DNA from: Pseudorhodobacter antarcticus
Lineage (GTDB): Bacteria; Pseudomonadota; Alphaproteobacteria; Rhodobacterales; Rhodobacteraceae
Direction: 5' to 3'
Assembly: GCA_945860375.1 (NCBI GenBank)
Contig: CAMAQR010000012.1
Coordinates: 16,294 to 80,293 of the forward strand
DNA: 64,000 nucleotides
This document shows positions 16,277 to 25,723 of the stretch, piece after piece. The first letter of the stretch is position 1, and every line of letters starts with the position of its first letter. A program made the position numbers and the translations under genes. The notes under the pieces are model-generated. The model saw only the letters and a program-made list of their open reading frames with translations. It searched no databases and had not been told where the DNA came from.

Positions 16277-17689
16277 ATGTCGCTGATCACCACGGATATT
16301 TGCATCATCGGGGCAGGCTCGGGCGGCTTGTCGATTGCCGCAGGGGCGGCGCAGATGGGCGCGCGCGTGGTGCTGATCGAGGGCGCCGAGATGGGCGGCG
16401 ATTGTCTGAATGCGGGCTGTGTGCCGTCGAAAACCCTGCTGGCTGCGGCCAAGACGGCGCAGGTGATGCGCCACGGGGCGACGGGTATTGCCGGGGTCGT
16501 GCCGGACATCGACTTTGCCGCGATCAAGGATCACATCGCCGCCACCATCGCCCATATCGCGCCGGTGGACAGCCAGGAACGGTTCGAGGGTTTTGGCGTG
16601 CAGGTAATCCGCGCTTGGGCGCGCTTTACCGGTCCGAAAGAGGTGCAGGCAGGCGACCACACCATTCGAGCCCGCCGGTTTGTGATTGCAACCGGATCGC
16701 GCCCGGCCATCCCGACGGTGCCGGGGCTGGAAACGATTCCTTACCTGACCAATGAGACGATCTTCGCGCAGCGTGACCGCCCCGCGCATCTGCTGATCCT
16801 TGGCGGTGGCCCGATTGGGGTAGAAATGGCGCAGGCGCATCTGCGGCTGGGCTGCAAGGTCACCCTGATCGCCCGCAGCACCATCCTGCCACGCGACGAT
16901 GTGGACGCCACCGCCGTGGTGCGCGGCAGCTTGCGTGCCGAGGGTGTGCAGATCATCGAGGGTCAAGAGGTCGCCCGCCTGCGACCTTTTCCGGCTGGGT
17001 TAGAGGCGGTGTTGGCCGATGGTCAGGTGCTGACCGGGTCGCATCTGCTGATCGCGACCGGGCGACAGGTGCATCTGGAGGGGCTGAACTTGCCCGCAGC
17101 CGGGGTGGACTTCACGGCCAAAGGGGTGACGGTGACGCCCGCGCTGCGCACGTCCAACCGCCGCATCTACGCGGTAGGCGACGCCGCTGGGGGCGCGCAA
17201 TTCACCCATGTGGCGGGGGCCCATGCGGGGGTGGTCATCCGGCAGGTGCTGTTTGGCCTTCCCGCCCGTGCGGCGACCGTGTTCCCGCAAGTCACCTACA
17301 CCGACCCCGAACTGGCCCAGATTGGCCTGACCGAGGTGCAGGCCCGCGCGGCGCATGGGGCGGCGCTGACAGTGTTGCGGCAAGACTTTGCCCACAATGA
17401 CCGCGCGATCACCGAGGCCAGGACGGACGGCTTTCTCAAGCTGATGCTGGTCAAATCGCGGCCCGTTGGCGTGACCATTGTCGGTGCGCAGGCCGGAGAG
17501 TTGATCGGGCTTTGGGCATTGGCCATGGCGACGGGGGCCAAAGTGGGGCAGATAGCGGGCATGATTGCCCCCTATCCGACGCGAAGCGAGATTTCCAAGC
17601 GCGCAGCTGGGGCCTATTTTTCACCGAAACTCTTTGATAACCCTAGGCTGAAGCAAGTGGTGCGGCTGGTGCAACGGCTCATCCCATAA
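16277..17689 (+). CDS. FAD-dependent pyridine nucleotide-disulfide oxidoreductase (mercuric reductase-like)
   Basis: A 470-residue flavoprotein. The FAD site GAGSGGLSIA is near residue 12, the redox-active disulfide is in DCLNAGCVPSK near 40-50, the NAD(P) site is LGGGPIGVEMA near 175, and VGDAAGG near 300 is the second FAD contact. The C-terminal motif reads APYPTRSE. Lipoamide dehydrogenase and glutathione reductase have an HP-T catalytic histidine there; here the His is replaced by Tyr, so it is not a standard member of either. It follows the VTT protein with no gap. The substrate is unknown. Confidence 0.87.
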   Translation: MSLITTDICIIGAGSGGLSIAAGAAQMGARVVLIEGAEMGGDCLNAGCVPSKTLLAAAKTAQVMRHGATGIAGVVPDIDFAAIKDHIAATIAHIAPVDSQERFEGFGVQVIRAWARFTGPKEVQAGDHTIRARRFVIATGSRPAIPTVPGLETIPYLTNETIFAQRDRPAHLLILGGGPIGVEMAQAHLRLGCKVTLIARSTILPRDDVDATAVVRGSLRAEGVQIIEGQEVARLRPFPAGLEAVLADGQVLTGSHLLIATGRQVHLEGLNLPAAGVDFTAKGVTVTPALRTSNRRIYAVGDAAGGAQFTHVAGAHAGVVIRQVLFGLPARAATVFPQVTYTDPELAQIGLTEVQARAAHGAALTVLRQDFAHNDRAITEARTDGFLKLMLVKSRPVGVTIVGAQAGELIGLWALAMATGAKVGQIAGMIAPYPTRSEISKRAAGAYFSPKLFDNPRLKQVVRLVQRLIP

Positions 17690-17706
17690 GACGCGCGCAG
17701 GGCAAC

Positions 17707-17758
17707 GTCGGGGGGCTTGCCTCCCAAACGCCAAGGATTTTGAGCAAAGAGGATGATT
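17707..17758 (+). repeat. Degenerate short intergenic element, copy S3
   Basis: GGGGGGCTTGCCTCCC, a hairpin with one G-T pair, precedes AGGATTTTGAGCAAAGAGGA. The tail resembles the GGATATTTGGGCCAAGATGA part of copy S2. It follows the oxidoreductase and ends six bases before the kinase start, where its AAAGAGGA may serve as ribosome site. Confidence 0.4.
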
Positions 17759-17763
17759 GACAG

Positions 17764-19170
17764 GTGAAAAGCGCGCGGGGCGGATTCTTGAACACCCTGT
17801 CCGGGCGGTTCCTGATGTTGACCATCGGCTTTGTCATGCTGGCCGAAGTGCTGATCTTTGTGCCGTCGATTGCGCGGTTCCGGGCCGATTTTCTGACCAT
17901 GCGGCTGGAAAAGGCCCAGATCGCAGCGCTGGCGCAACTGGCTGCCGAGGATATGGTGACGCCCGCGCTGGAGTTGGAACTGCTGGCCAATGCCGAGGTC
18001 TACAACGTGGTGCTGCGCCGCGATGAAGTGCGGCAACTGGTGCTGTCGTCCGAAATCCCCGAACCCATCGCCGCCACTTTCGATCTGCGCGAGGCTGGCC
18101 CTTGGGAACTGATCCGCGACGCGTTCACCTGCCTGACCGATCCGGGTGACAAGATCATCCGGGTGATCGGCTATCCGGTGCAACAGGCCGGGCTGCTAAT
18201 TGAAATCACCATGGACGCCACCCCTTTGCGCGCGGCGATGATTGATTACGGCGGGCGCATTCTGTTCCTGTCGGCACTGATTTCGGTGGTGACAGCGTTC
18301 TTTCTGTTTCTGGCGGTGCAGCGGCTGATCGTGCTGCCGATCCGGCGGGTGGTTGACCATATGCAGGCCTATGCGCAGGCCCCCGAGGATGCGCGGCGGG
18401 TGATCGCCCCCACCGCCCGCGTGACCGAATTGCGGGTGGCGGAAGAGGCGATGCAGTCGATGCAGACGCAGCTGACCGGCAGCTTGCGGCAAAAGGAGAG
18501 GCTGGCGCAACTGGGCGGGGCGGTGGCCAAGATCAGCCACGATCTGCGCAACATCCTGACCACGGCGCAACTGTTTGCTGACCGGATCGAAGAAAGCGTA
18601 GACCCGGTGGTTGCGCGTGCGGCACCCAAATTGGTCAACTCCATCGCGCGTGCCGTGTCCTTGTGCGAATCGACTCTGAAATTTGGCAAGGCAGAAGAGG
18701 CCAGCCCCGATTTGCAGCCCGTTGCCTTGGCCACTTTGGCCGAGGATGTGGCCGAGGGCGAAGGTTTGGCCGCCGATGGTACGGTGACTTGCCTGATCGA
18801 AATTGCTTCCGATCTGGTGATCCATGCCGACAGCGAACAGTTGTTCCGCGTGCTGGCCAACCTTTTGCGCAATGCGCGTCAAGCGATAGAGGCCACCGGG
18901 CAGGGCGGCATCATCGAAATATCTGCTGGTGAGACGCCGGATGAATGGTGGATCAGGGTCGGCGACACCGGCCCCGGCCTGCCCGAAAAGGCGCGCGAGC
19001 ATTTGTTCGAAGCGTTTCAGGGCGGTGCGCGGAAAGGGGGTATGGGCCTTGGCCTTGCCATCGCTGCCGAATTGGTGCGCGGCCATGGCGGGCATCTGGA
19101 ACTGGCGCGCAGCGATGCCGAGGGCACCGAGTTCATGATCCACCTGCCCAAAGCCATTTCCGCCGGGTGA
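17764..19170 (+). CDS. Sensor histidine kinase (orphan)
   Basis: A 468-residue membrane kinase. A first helix (residues 13-33) and a second (about 163-185) enclose a periplasmic sensor of about 130 residues, followed by a HAMP-like linker. The H-box KISHDLRNIL, the N-box LANLLRNARQAIE, DTGPGLP and GMGLGLAIA are intact, so it should autophosphorylate on His. The start is a GTG with AAAGAGGA upstream. No response-regulator gene is adjacent, so its partner is elsewhere. The signal is unknown. Confidence 0.9.
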   Translation: MKSARGGFLNTLSGRFLMLTIGFVMLAEVLIFVPSIARFRADFLTMRLEKAQIAALAQLAAEDMVTPALELELLANAEVYNVVLRRDEVRQLVLSSEIPEPIAATFDLREAGPWELIRDAFTCLTDPGDKIIRVIGYPVQQAGLLIEITMDATPLRAAMIDYGGRILFLSALISVVTAFFLFLAVQRLIVLPIRRVVDHMQAYAQAPEDARRVIAPTARVTELRVAEEAMQSMQTQLTGSLRQKERLAQLGGAVAKISHDLRNILTTAQLFADRIEESVDPVVARAAPKLVNSIARAVSLCESTLKFGKAEEASPDLQPVALATLAEDVAEGEGLAADGTVTCLIEIASDLVIHADSEQLFRVLANLLRNARQAIEATGQGGIIEISAGETPDEWWIRVGDTGPGLPEKAREHLFEAFQGGARKGGMGLGLAIAAELVRGHGGHLELARSDAEGTEFMIHLPKAISAG

Positions 19171-19239
19171 TCTTTGCTCTGGCCTCTTGCGCATTCGCCC
19201 TTGTAAAGCCCTGCGGCTGGCGCTAAACGCAGCACCAAT

Positions 19240-19316
19240 GGTTCCATAGCTCAGCTGGATAGAGCATCAGACTACGAATCTGAGGGTCGGGCGTTCGAAT
19301 CGCTCTGGGACCACCA
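19240..19316 (+). tRNA. tRNA-Arg (anticodon ACG)
   Basis: A 77-base cloverleaf. The acceptor arms GGTTCCA and TGGGACC pair with one G-T, the D-arm has AGCTCAGCTGGATAGAGC, the anticodon loop is CTACGAA, and the T-loop is GTTCGAATC. The CCA end is encoded. ACG is read as ICG after deamination and decodes CGN arginine codons. Confidence 0.96.
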
Positions 19317-19363
19317 TGAATTTCAGGGGCTTGGGCTGTAAAACCCAAGCCCTTTGCATTTGG

Positions 19364-20605
19364 TCAACTCAGCATCCGCAGCAGGTCCAGCGTCGGCTCT
19401 CCGGTCACAGCCAGACCACGGCTTTGCTGAAAAGCCGCAATCGCAGCACGGGTTTTGGCCCCGATGACGCCATCACTGCCATCCGTATCAAAGCCCGCCG
19501 CTGTCAGCTTGCGTTGCAGGGCTTGACGGTCGGCAATGTTCATCCCTGCCGCGTCTGGCGGGAAGTTGCCGCGAATGGCCGGGCGGCCCAGCAGCCGGTC
19601 GGACAGATGGCCCACGCCCAGCACATAGCTTTCGGCGTTGTTATAGCGGGTGATCACGGTGAAGTTGCGGAACACCATAAAAGCCGGGCCAGTTGCGCCC
19701 GCAGGCAACAGGATCGACGCCGCGCCATGATTCGGCACCACGCCGCCATTCATGTCGCGCACGCCCATCTCGGACCAGGCATCGGGGCTGCGGGTGGTAC
19801 CTCGCCCCGCAAGGCCAGCGTTGAACCCGCCCGGAACCCGCACTTCAACCCCCCAAGGCTGCCCGCGCGTCCAGCCCGATTTCGCCAGATAGGCGGCGGT
19901 GGAGGCCAGCGCGTCTGTCGGTTCATCGGCCCAGATGTCGCGCCGGCCGTCACCGGTGAAATCGACGGCAAACAGCAGGTAAGAGGTCGGGATGAACTGT
20001 GTGTGCCCCATGGCACCCGCCCAACTTCCGGTCATACGCTCGGGCGCGATGTCGCCGTTTTGCAGGATTTTCAGCGCTGCAATCAACTGCTGTTCAAAGA
20101 ATGCCCCGCGCCTCCCGTCAAAGGCCAGCGTAGACAGCGCCGACATCACCGGCACCGACCCGCGCCGTTCGCCGAAAAAGCTTTCCAGACCCCAGACGGC
20201 GGCCACCATCTGCGGCTCTACCCCATAGCGCGCCTCAATTGCCGACAAAGTGCTGGCCTGCTCCCGCATGGCGGCGCGGCCTTTGTTCACACGCTCGTCT
20301 GACGCCGCAATCGCCAGATAATCCTCGATGCTGCGGGTGAATTCGGTCTGGTTGCGGTCACGTTCGATCACTCCGGGCAGAAAGCCGACGGACCGGAAGG
20401 CGCGGTCTACCGTTGCGCCGGAAATTCCCTTGCCCAAGGCGCGGGACTTGAACCCATCCACCCAGGCATCAAACGCCGGGTTGGGCTGCGCCGGAAACTG
20501 CGCCTCCGACACCGCTCCACCGCGCCCGACGGTGCCGCCGCCGACACAGGCCGACAGCAATGCCGCAACAGAAAGAGATGAAAAAGACCGCCGTGAAATC
20601 TGCAT
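19364..20605 (-). CDS. Lytic murein transglycosylase (MltB-type) lipoprotein
   Basis: A 413-residue cell-wall hydrolase that cleaves the MurNAc-GlcNAc bond to leave 1,6-anhydro ends. A lipobox LLSAC puts the lipidated Cys at residue 20. The SLT_2 catalytic domain follows, with the likely catalytic Glu in VWGLESFFG and the MGHTQFIPTSY motif. The last 60 residues are a peptidoglycan-binding repeat (DGVIGAKTRAAIAAFQ). The ATG at 20605 is preceded by AGGCGGG; the longer upstream frame is not needed. It lies downstream of xylA on the same strand, 119 bases away. Confidence 0.92.
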   Translation of the reverse strand: MQISRRSFSSLSVAALLSACVGGGTVGRGGAVSEAQFPAQPNPAFDAWVDGFKSRALGKGISGATVDRAFRSVGFLPGVIERDRNQTEFTRSIEDYLAIAASDERVNKGRAAMREQASTLSAIEARYGVEPQMVAAVWGLESFFGERRGSVPVMSALSTLAFDGRRGAFFEQQLIAALKILQNGDIAPERMTGSWAGAMGHTQFIPTSYLLFAVDFTGDGRRDIWADEPTDALASTAAYLAKSGWTRGQPWGVEVRVPGGFNAGLAGRGTTRSPDAWSEMGVRDMNGGVVPNHGAASILLPAGATGPAFMVFRNFTVITRYNNAESYVLGVGHLSDRLLGRPAIRGNFPPDAAGMNIADRQALQRKLTAAGFDTDGSDGVIGAKTRAAIAAFQQSRGLAVTGEPTLDLLRMLS

Positions 20606-20724
20606 ATGCCCGCCTGAATTCTTGCAAGACTTTCGCAACCCTAGCCGAACATCGCATAAGCGCAAAGGCCCGACCCGGGCAGGCGGCGGGATCAGGTCTG
20701 GCGCGGCGTGGGATTTGGATCGGC

Positions 20725-22026
20725 CTAGACGTAATAGTTCCACAGGTTCTCCAGCCGTTCCTGACGGCCCGAGCGCGGCTTGGGGTCAATGTTCGTGTCC
20801 TCAACCGCCTTGGCAATCGCCTCCAGCGGTTGCATCAGCATGCCCTTGGCACCTTCGCGGTCCCAACCGGCATAACGGGCGTTGCGCGCCGCCTCCAGAA
20901 TGCCGTCCTCATATAAATAGGCCGCAGCGCGCAAAGCCCGCGCGCAGGTGTCCATGCCGCCGACATGCGCCAATATCAGATCCTCGGGGTCCAGCGACTG
21001 CCGCCGCACCTTGGCGTCAAAGTTGGTGCCGCCCGTGGTGTAGCCGCCCGCGCGCAAAATCTCATAAAACGCCACAGCCTTTTCTGCATGATTGTTGGGG
21101 AACTGGTCGGTGTCCCAGCCCGACTGATAATCGTTCCGGTTCATGTCGATCGAGCCGAAAATCCCCAAAGCCGCAGCCGTCGCGATCTCATGCTCAAACG
21201 AATGGCCAGCCAGTATCGCATGGCCCTGCTCGATGTTGACCTTGACCTCTTTCTCCAGCCCGAAATCCTTGAGGAAGCCGTAAACCGTCGCCACATCATA
21301 ATCGTATTGATGCTTTGATGGTTCCTGTGGCTTCGGTTCGATCAGGATCGACCCCTTGAAGCCGATCTTGTGGGCATATTCGACCACCGATTGCAGGAAC
21401 CGCCCGGCATGGGCACGCTCGCGTTTCAGATCTGTGTTCAGCAGCGTCTCATACCCCTCACGCCCACCCCAGAGCACATAGTTCTGCCCACCGAGTTTGT
21501 GCGTGCTGTCCAACGCCGCCTTCACCGTCGCGGCGGCATAGGCGTAAACCTCGGGGTCGGGGTTGGTGGCCGCCCCGGACATCCAGCGGCGGTGGCTGAA
21601 CATGTTCGCCGTGCCCCACAGAAGTTTTGCCTTATGTGTGGACTGTTTTTCCAGCAGATAATCTGTGATGTCTTCCAGATTTCGGCGGCTTTCGGCAAAG
21701 GTCGCCCCTTCGGGCCGCGCGTCTGCGTCGTGGAAGGCGTAGAAGGGCACGCCCAAAATATCGTACATCTCAAACGCCACATCGGCCTTCATCTTGGCAT
21801 GATCCATCGTCTCGCCAAACCATGGCCGCTGGAACGTTTGCCCGCCAAAGGGGTCACCGCCCGGCCAAGCGAAAGAATGCCAATAGGCCACGGCAAAGCG
21901 CAGATGGTCCTCCATCCGCTTGCCCAAGATCAGCTCATCGGGGTCGTATTGGCGGAAGGCGAATTCGTTGGTGCTTTCGGTGCCCTCAAACTTGATCGGG
22001 GCGATGGATTTGAAAAAATCGGTCAT
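20725..22026 (-). CDS. xylA: Xylose isomerase
   Basis: XylA converts D-xylose to D-xylulose and needs divalent metals. The 433-residue protein has the class II length. The catalytic His is in [12 protein letters not shown], and metal-binding residues lie in [15 protein letters not shown] and around [27 protein letters not shown] precedes the ATG. No xylulokinase, xylose transporter or XylR is in the window, so the pathway genes are scattered or regulated elsewhere. Confidence 0.96.
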   Translation of the reverse strand: MTDFFKSIAPIKFEGTESTNEFAFRQYDPDELILGKRMEDHLRFAVAYWHSFAWPGGDPFGGQTFQRPWFGETMDHAKMKADVAFEMYDILGVPFYAFHDADARPEGATFAESRRNLEDITDYLLEKQSTHKAKLLWGTANMFSHRRWMSGAATNPDPEVYAYAAATVKAALDSTHKLGGQNYVLWGGREGYETLLNTDLKRERAHAGRFLQSVVEYAHKIGFKGSILIEPKPQEPSKHQYDYDVATVYGFLKDFGLEKEVKVNIEQGHAILAGHSFEHEIATAAALGIFGSIDMNRNDYQSGWDTDQFPNNHAEKAVAFYEILRAGGYTTGGTNFDAKVRRQSLDPEDLILAHVGGMDTCARALRAAAYLYEDGILEAARNARYAGWDREGAKGMLMQPLEAIAKAVEDTNIDPKPRSGRQERLENLWNYYV

Positions 22027-22084
22027 GGCAATCCTCGGGGTTGTGCGGCGGTATGGCCGGATATTACCCGCAAACTGGCCCGAG

Positions 22085-22981
22085 TCACGCCAATCTCTGC
22101 TCGTCCTTCAGCAGCAGCCCCAGCGCCAGAATGGTCAACGTCACACCTCCCAGAACGATCACTGGCGGTGCAGGGCGGCCCAAGGCCACCTCCCACAAGA
22201 TCACCCAGGACGGCACCAGATAGGTATAGGCCATCACCTTGGCCGAGGGCAGGCGCATGGTGGCATATTGCAGTAAGACAAAGGTCATCGCGCTTGCGGC
22301 AACCGAGACATAGAGCAGGCAGATCCAGACAATCCCCGGCAATCCTGCCCAGTCAGTGACAGTGACCGCACGCCAACCCCACAGCGACAGCAGAATGAAT
22401 CCCGCCATCAGCATGCCAAAGGTGAACACCAGCGCCGGTTCGCCCCGGTTCAGCTTGCGCACCATCGGGGCATAGATGGCGTGGGCGATACAGCCGACAA
22501 AAAAGATCATCTCGCCGCGGCCAATGTCGAACCGCAGGGCCGCCGCCAGATCACCGCGAAAGATCACCCAAAGCGCACCCACCGCCCCGATGGCCAAGGC
22601 CACCGCCATCCGCCCGGTGGTGATCTGCCCCAACAGCAGCCAGCCAAACCCCGCCGCCATAAGGGGGGTCAGCGTGAACACTGCCGCGGTCGGCACCGCC
22701 GCAGCCGTCTGCAACCCCCAGAACATCAGCACAAAATAACTGCCCAGAAGCGCGCCCAAAACGACGTATCGCCACGGCGCGCGCCATGCGGTCCGGGTGA
22801 TCTTGCCGCTGACCACAGCCGCCGCCCCGACCAGCGCCCCCGCCAAGGCAAAGCGCAGCACGGTGATCGCCGCCGGATCGACAAAGGGCGCGGCCATAGC
22901 GCCAAGGCTGAACGACCCCGCCACCAAAGCCGAAAACGCCAGCATCGCCAGGTGCCCGCGCGCCGGGTCCTTCCGGGTCAT
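22085..22981 (-). CDS. DMT superfamily (EamA) transporter
   Basis: A 298-residue inner-membrane protein with ten predicted helices in two EamA repeats, the layout of drug/metabolite exporters such as RhaT and YdcZ relatives. The repeat boundaries fall near residue 145. Its ATG overlaps the stop of the LysR gene (ATGA), so it is translated with that regulator and probably under its control. The substrate is unknown. Confidence 0.88.
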   Translation of the reverse strand: MTRKDPARGHLAMLAFSALVAGSFSLGAMAAPFVDPAAITVLRFALAGALVGAAAVVSGKITRTAWRAPWRYVVLGALLGSYFVLMFWGLQTAAAVPTAAVFTLTPLMAAGFGWLLLGQITTGRMAVALAIGAVGALWVIFRGDLAAALRFDIGRGEMIFFVGCIAHAIYAPMVRKLNRGEPALVFTFGMLMAGFILLSLWGWRAVTVTDWAGLPGIVWICLLYVSVAASAMTFVLLQYATMRLPSAKVMAYTYLVPSWVILWEVALGRPAPPVIVLGGVTLTILALGLLLKDEQRLA

Positions 22982-23859
22982 GCCCCGGCCCAAGCCGCCG
23001 CCGCCGCCTTCAACTGCGCCAGAAAGCTTTGAACCTTCAGCGTGCGGTGCAGGTCCACATGGGTGACGATCCACAACTGAGACTCCCATTCCGGGCGCGG
23101 CGGTAGCACCTCGACCAGTTCAGGATCATGGACGGCGTCGCGCGTGGCCATAAAGCCGATGCCCAGACCGGCCCGCAGCGCGGCCTCGCTGGCCGCCGTT
23201 TCGGTAACGCGGAAGGTCAGGCAGTCAGCCGGCACCGCAGCACGCAACCAGCGGTAAAACGGCGCGCGGCTGTCGGCGCTGTCGGCGCTGATAAAACGGT
23301 GCTTGGCCAGATCGGCCTCGCCCTGCGGCATGCCATGGCGGGCGATATAGTCGCGCGATGCGTACATCCCCATTGGCAGTGTGATCAGGGGTTGCACCAC
23401 ATTGTCCGGCTCTTGCGGCGCCCCCCCGGCCCGGATCGCCACATGCGCCTCGCCGTAATCCAGCCGAAACAGGCGCATGTCGGTCAGAAACCTTATCACC
23501 ACTGCCGGATGGGCATCTTGAAACGCCGCGAAGACCGGGGTTAGCAGGCCGGTGATGCCGGTAATCGCTGTCACCACCAATTCTCCGGCCACCGTCTCAC
23601 CCTGTCCCTTGATCCGGCTCGCCAACTGCCCAAATTGTTCCTCGGTGGTCTGCGCCACCAGCAACAGATCGCGCCCGGCTTCGGTTGGGGTGTAACCGCG
23701 CGCATGGCGTTGGAACAGCCGCGCGCCCAGCCGCTTTTCCAGCGCATCAATGTGGCGGATCACGGTGGCATGGTGGACACCCAGCACATCGGCTGCGCCC
23801 GAAACCGTGCCCATCCGTGCCACCTGAAAGGCGGTGCGCACCTCGTCCCAGTTATCCAT
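22978..23859 (-). CDS. LysR family transcriptional regulator
   Basis: A 293-residue regulator with an N-terminal winged helix-turn-helix (residues 1-60: AADVLGVHHATVIRHIDALE) and a C-terminal effector domain. AGGGGG sits six bases before the ATG; an upstream in-frame stretch is not coding-like. It is co-transcribed with the DMT exporter that overlaps its stop, so it may sense the exporter's substrate. LysR genes are usually divergent from their target; here the arrangement is tandem. Confidence 0.9.
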   Translation of the reverse strand: MDNWDEVRTAFQVARMGTVSGAADVLGVHHATVIRHIDALEKRLGARLFQRHARGYTPTEAGRDLLLVAQTTEEQFGQLASRIKGQGETVAGELVVTAITGITGLLTPVFAAFQDAHPAVVIRFLTDMRLFRLDYGEAHVAIRAGGAPQEPDNVVQPLITLPMGMYASRDYIARHGMPQGEADLAKHRFISADSADSRAPFYRWLRAAVPADCLTFRVTETAASEAALRAGLGIGFMATRDAVHDPELVEVLPPRPEWESQLWIVTHVDLHRTLKVQSFLAQLKAAAAAWAGA

Positions 23860-24003
23860 TGCGCGGCCCCCTGTACATCTGCGCATATTGAAGCCCAACC
23901 CCTGCGCAAATTGCAAGAGGGGTCGGTTTTCGGTGCGCCAAGGTTGCGTCCACCTGGTACCATCGGGCTGAACATGTAAACGGCGCAAGGCCTTGTGGCC
24001 GTG

Positions 24004-24035
24004 GGGGACAATCTGGCCTTGGCCCTGTTGTCCCC
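24004..24035. promoter_or_regulatory. Inverted repeat between LysR and ffh
   Basis: GGGGACAA and TTGTCCCC form a perfect 8-bp repeat around 16 bases, directly before the candidate ffh promoter. It could be an operator or a hairpin. The remaining part of 23860-24226 shows no gene, and I found no SRP RNA in it. Confidence 0.35.
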
Positions 24036-24042
24036 CCAGCGC

Positions 24043-24071
24043 TTGACTCCGCACAGCCTTCAGCGTATCGC
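24043..24071 (+). promoter_or_regulatory. Candidate ffh operon promoter
   Basis: TTGACT (24043-24048) and TATCGC (24066-24071) are 17 bases apart, about 155 bases before the ffh ATG. The -35 element is strong, the -10 only partial. Confidence 0.4.
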
Positions 24072-24226
24072 CCCAGATAATTCCCCGGAGGCGTACGCTT
24101 CCGGTCCCTTGGCACATGCCGGGATCGCCACCTGTCAGCGCGTTGCGCCCACAGGTGCCGTTTCGCATTGGCCTTTGGAAACCCGCCGTCGCGTCCCATA
24201 TCGGGGCAACCAAGTAGGAGAGCGCC

Positions 24227-25723
24227 ATGTTTGAAAGCCTGTCAGAACGCCTTGGTGGCGTGTTCGACCGCCTGACCAAGGCCGGCGCGCTTTCCGAAGC
24301 CGACGTTGATACCGCCCTGCGCGAAGTGCGCACTGCCCTGCTGGATGCCGACGTGTCGCTGGATGTGGCGCGCAATTTTGTCAAAGCCGTCAAGGTGCGT
24401 GCGATTGGTCAAGCTGTCACGCGCTCGATCACGCCGGGTCAGCAGGTCGTCAAGATCGTGCATGACGAGTTGATCCGCGTGCTGGCGGGCGATGATGAAC
24501 CAGAAGCCCTGAAAATTGACAACCCGCCTTCGGCCATCCTGATGGTCGGTTTGCAAGGCTCGGGCAAGACCACCACCACCGCCAAGCTGGCGAAACGGCT
24601 GAAGGAACGCAACGGCAAGCGCGTGCTCTTGGCCTCGCTCGACACCAACCGCCCGGCGGCCATGGAACAGTTGGCGATTTTGGCCGGGCAGATTGGCGTC
24701 GACTCATTGCCGATCGTCAAGGGTGAGACTGCCGTACAGATCGCCAAACGCGCCAAGACCCAAGCCGCGATGGGCGGCTATGACGTGGTGTTCTTTGACA
24801 CCGCAGGCCGTCTGCACATCGACGAAGTGCTGATGGCGGAAATTCAGGCCGTGCGTGACATCGCGCAGCCGCGCGAAACCTTGCTGGTCGTCGATGGCCT
24901 GACCGGGCAAGACGCGGTCAACGTCGCCTCGGAATTTGACGCCAAGGTTGGCATCTCGGGCGTGGTCCTGACCCGGATGGACGGCGACGGTCGCGGTGGT
25001 GCCGCGCTGTCGATGCGCGCCGTGACCGGCAAGCCGATCCGCTTTGTCGGTCTTGGCGAGAAAATGGACGCGCTGGAAACGTTCGAGGCGGAACGCGTCG
25101 CAGGCCGCATCCTTGGCATGGGCGACATTGTTGCCTTGGTTGAGCGCGCCCGTGAGACGTTTGAGGCCGAACAGGCCGAACGCATGGCGAAACGTTTCGC
25201 AAAAGGTCTGTTCAACATGAACGACATGCGCGGGCAGCTGGAACAGATGATGAAAATGGGCGGCATGCAGGGCCTGATGGGCATGATGCCCGGTATGGGC
25301 GGCATGGCGAAAAAGGCCGAAGCAGCGGGCTTCAACGACAAGATGCTGGCGCATCAGATCGCCCTGATCAACTCGATGACCAAGAAAGAACGCGCCAACC
25401 CCGACCTGATGGCCGCCAGCCGCAAGAAACGCGTGGCGCTGGGCGCTGGGCTTGAAGTGTCGGATCTGAACAAGCTGATCAAACAGCACAAGCAGATGGC
25501 CGACATGATGAAAAAGATGGGCAAGGGTGGCATGATGAAACAAGCCATCAAACAGATGATGGGTGGCAAAGGCGCTGCCGACCTTGCCAATATGTCGCCC
25601 GAAGCGATGGAGGCTGCGGCCAAGGGCATGCAGCAGGGCATGGGCATGGGCGGCGGTTTCCCGGGCATGCCGCGCGGGCTTGGCCTGCCTTCCGGCCTGT
25701 CGGGGTTGATGAAAAAGAAATGA
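24227..25723 (+). CDS. ffh: Signal recognition particle protein Ffh
   Basis: Ffh binds signal sequences and SRP RNA and carries ribosomes to FtsY at the membrane. The 498-residue protein has an N domain (1-95), a GTPase domain with GLQGSGKTTTTAKLA near residue 107, DTAGR near 190 and TRMDGDGRGG near 248, and a methionine-rich M domain from about 325. The tail is unusually rich in Met and Gly (KGMQQGMGMGGGFPGMPRG). It leads a translation operon and overlaps the next gene by ATGA. AGGAGAG lies before the ATG. Confidence 0.97.
   Translation: MFESLSERLGGVFDRLTKAGALSEADVDTALREVRTALLDADVSLDVARNFVKAVKVRAIGQAVTRSITPGQQVVKIVHDELIRVLAGDDEPEALKIDNPPSAILMVGLQGSGKTTTTAKLAKRLKERNGKRVLLASLDTNRPAAMEQLAILAGQIGVDSLPIVKGETAVQIAKRAKTQAAMGGYDVVFFDTAGRLHIDEVLMAEIQAVRDIAQPRETLLVVDGLTGQDAVNVASEFDAKVGISGVVLTRMDGDGRGGAALSMRAVTGKPIRFVGLGEKMDALETFEAERVAGRILGMGDIVALVERARETFEAEQAERMAKRFAKGLFNMNDMRGQLEQMMKMGGMQGLMGMMPGMGGMAKKAEAAGFNDKMLAHQIALINSMTKKERANPDLMAASRKKRVALGAGLEVSDLNKLIKQHKQMADMMKKMGKGGMMKQAIKQMMGGKGAADLANMSPEAMEAAAKGMQQGMGMGGGFPGMPRGLGLPSGLSGLMKKK

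Noticed and set aside
23860..24226. SRP RNA gene next to ffh
   Set aside because: I looked for the conserved GGAAG/GCAGC-type SRP RNA loop on both strands and did not see it.
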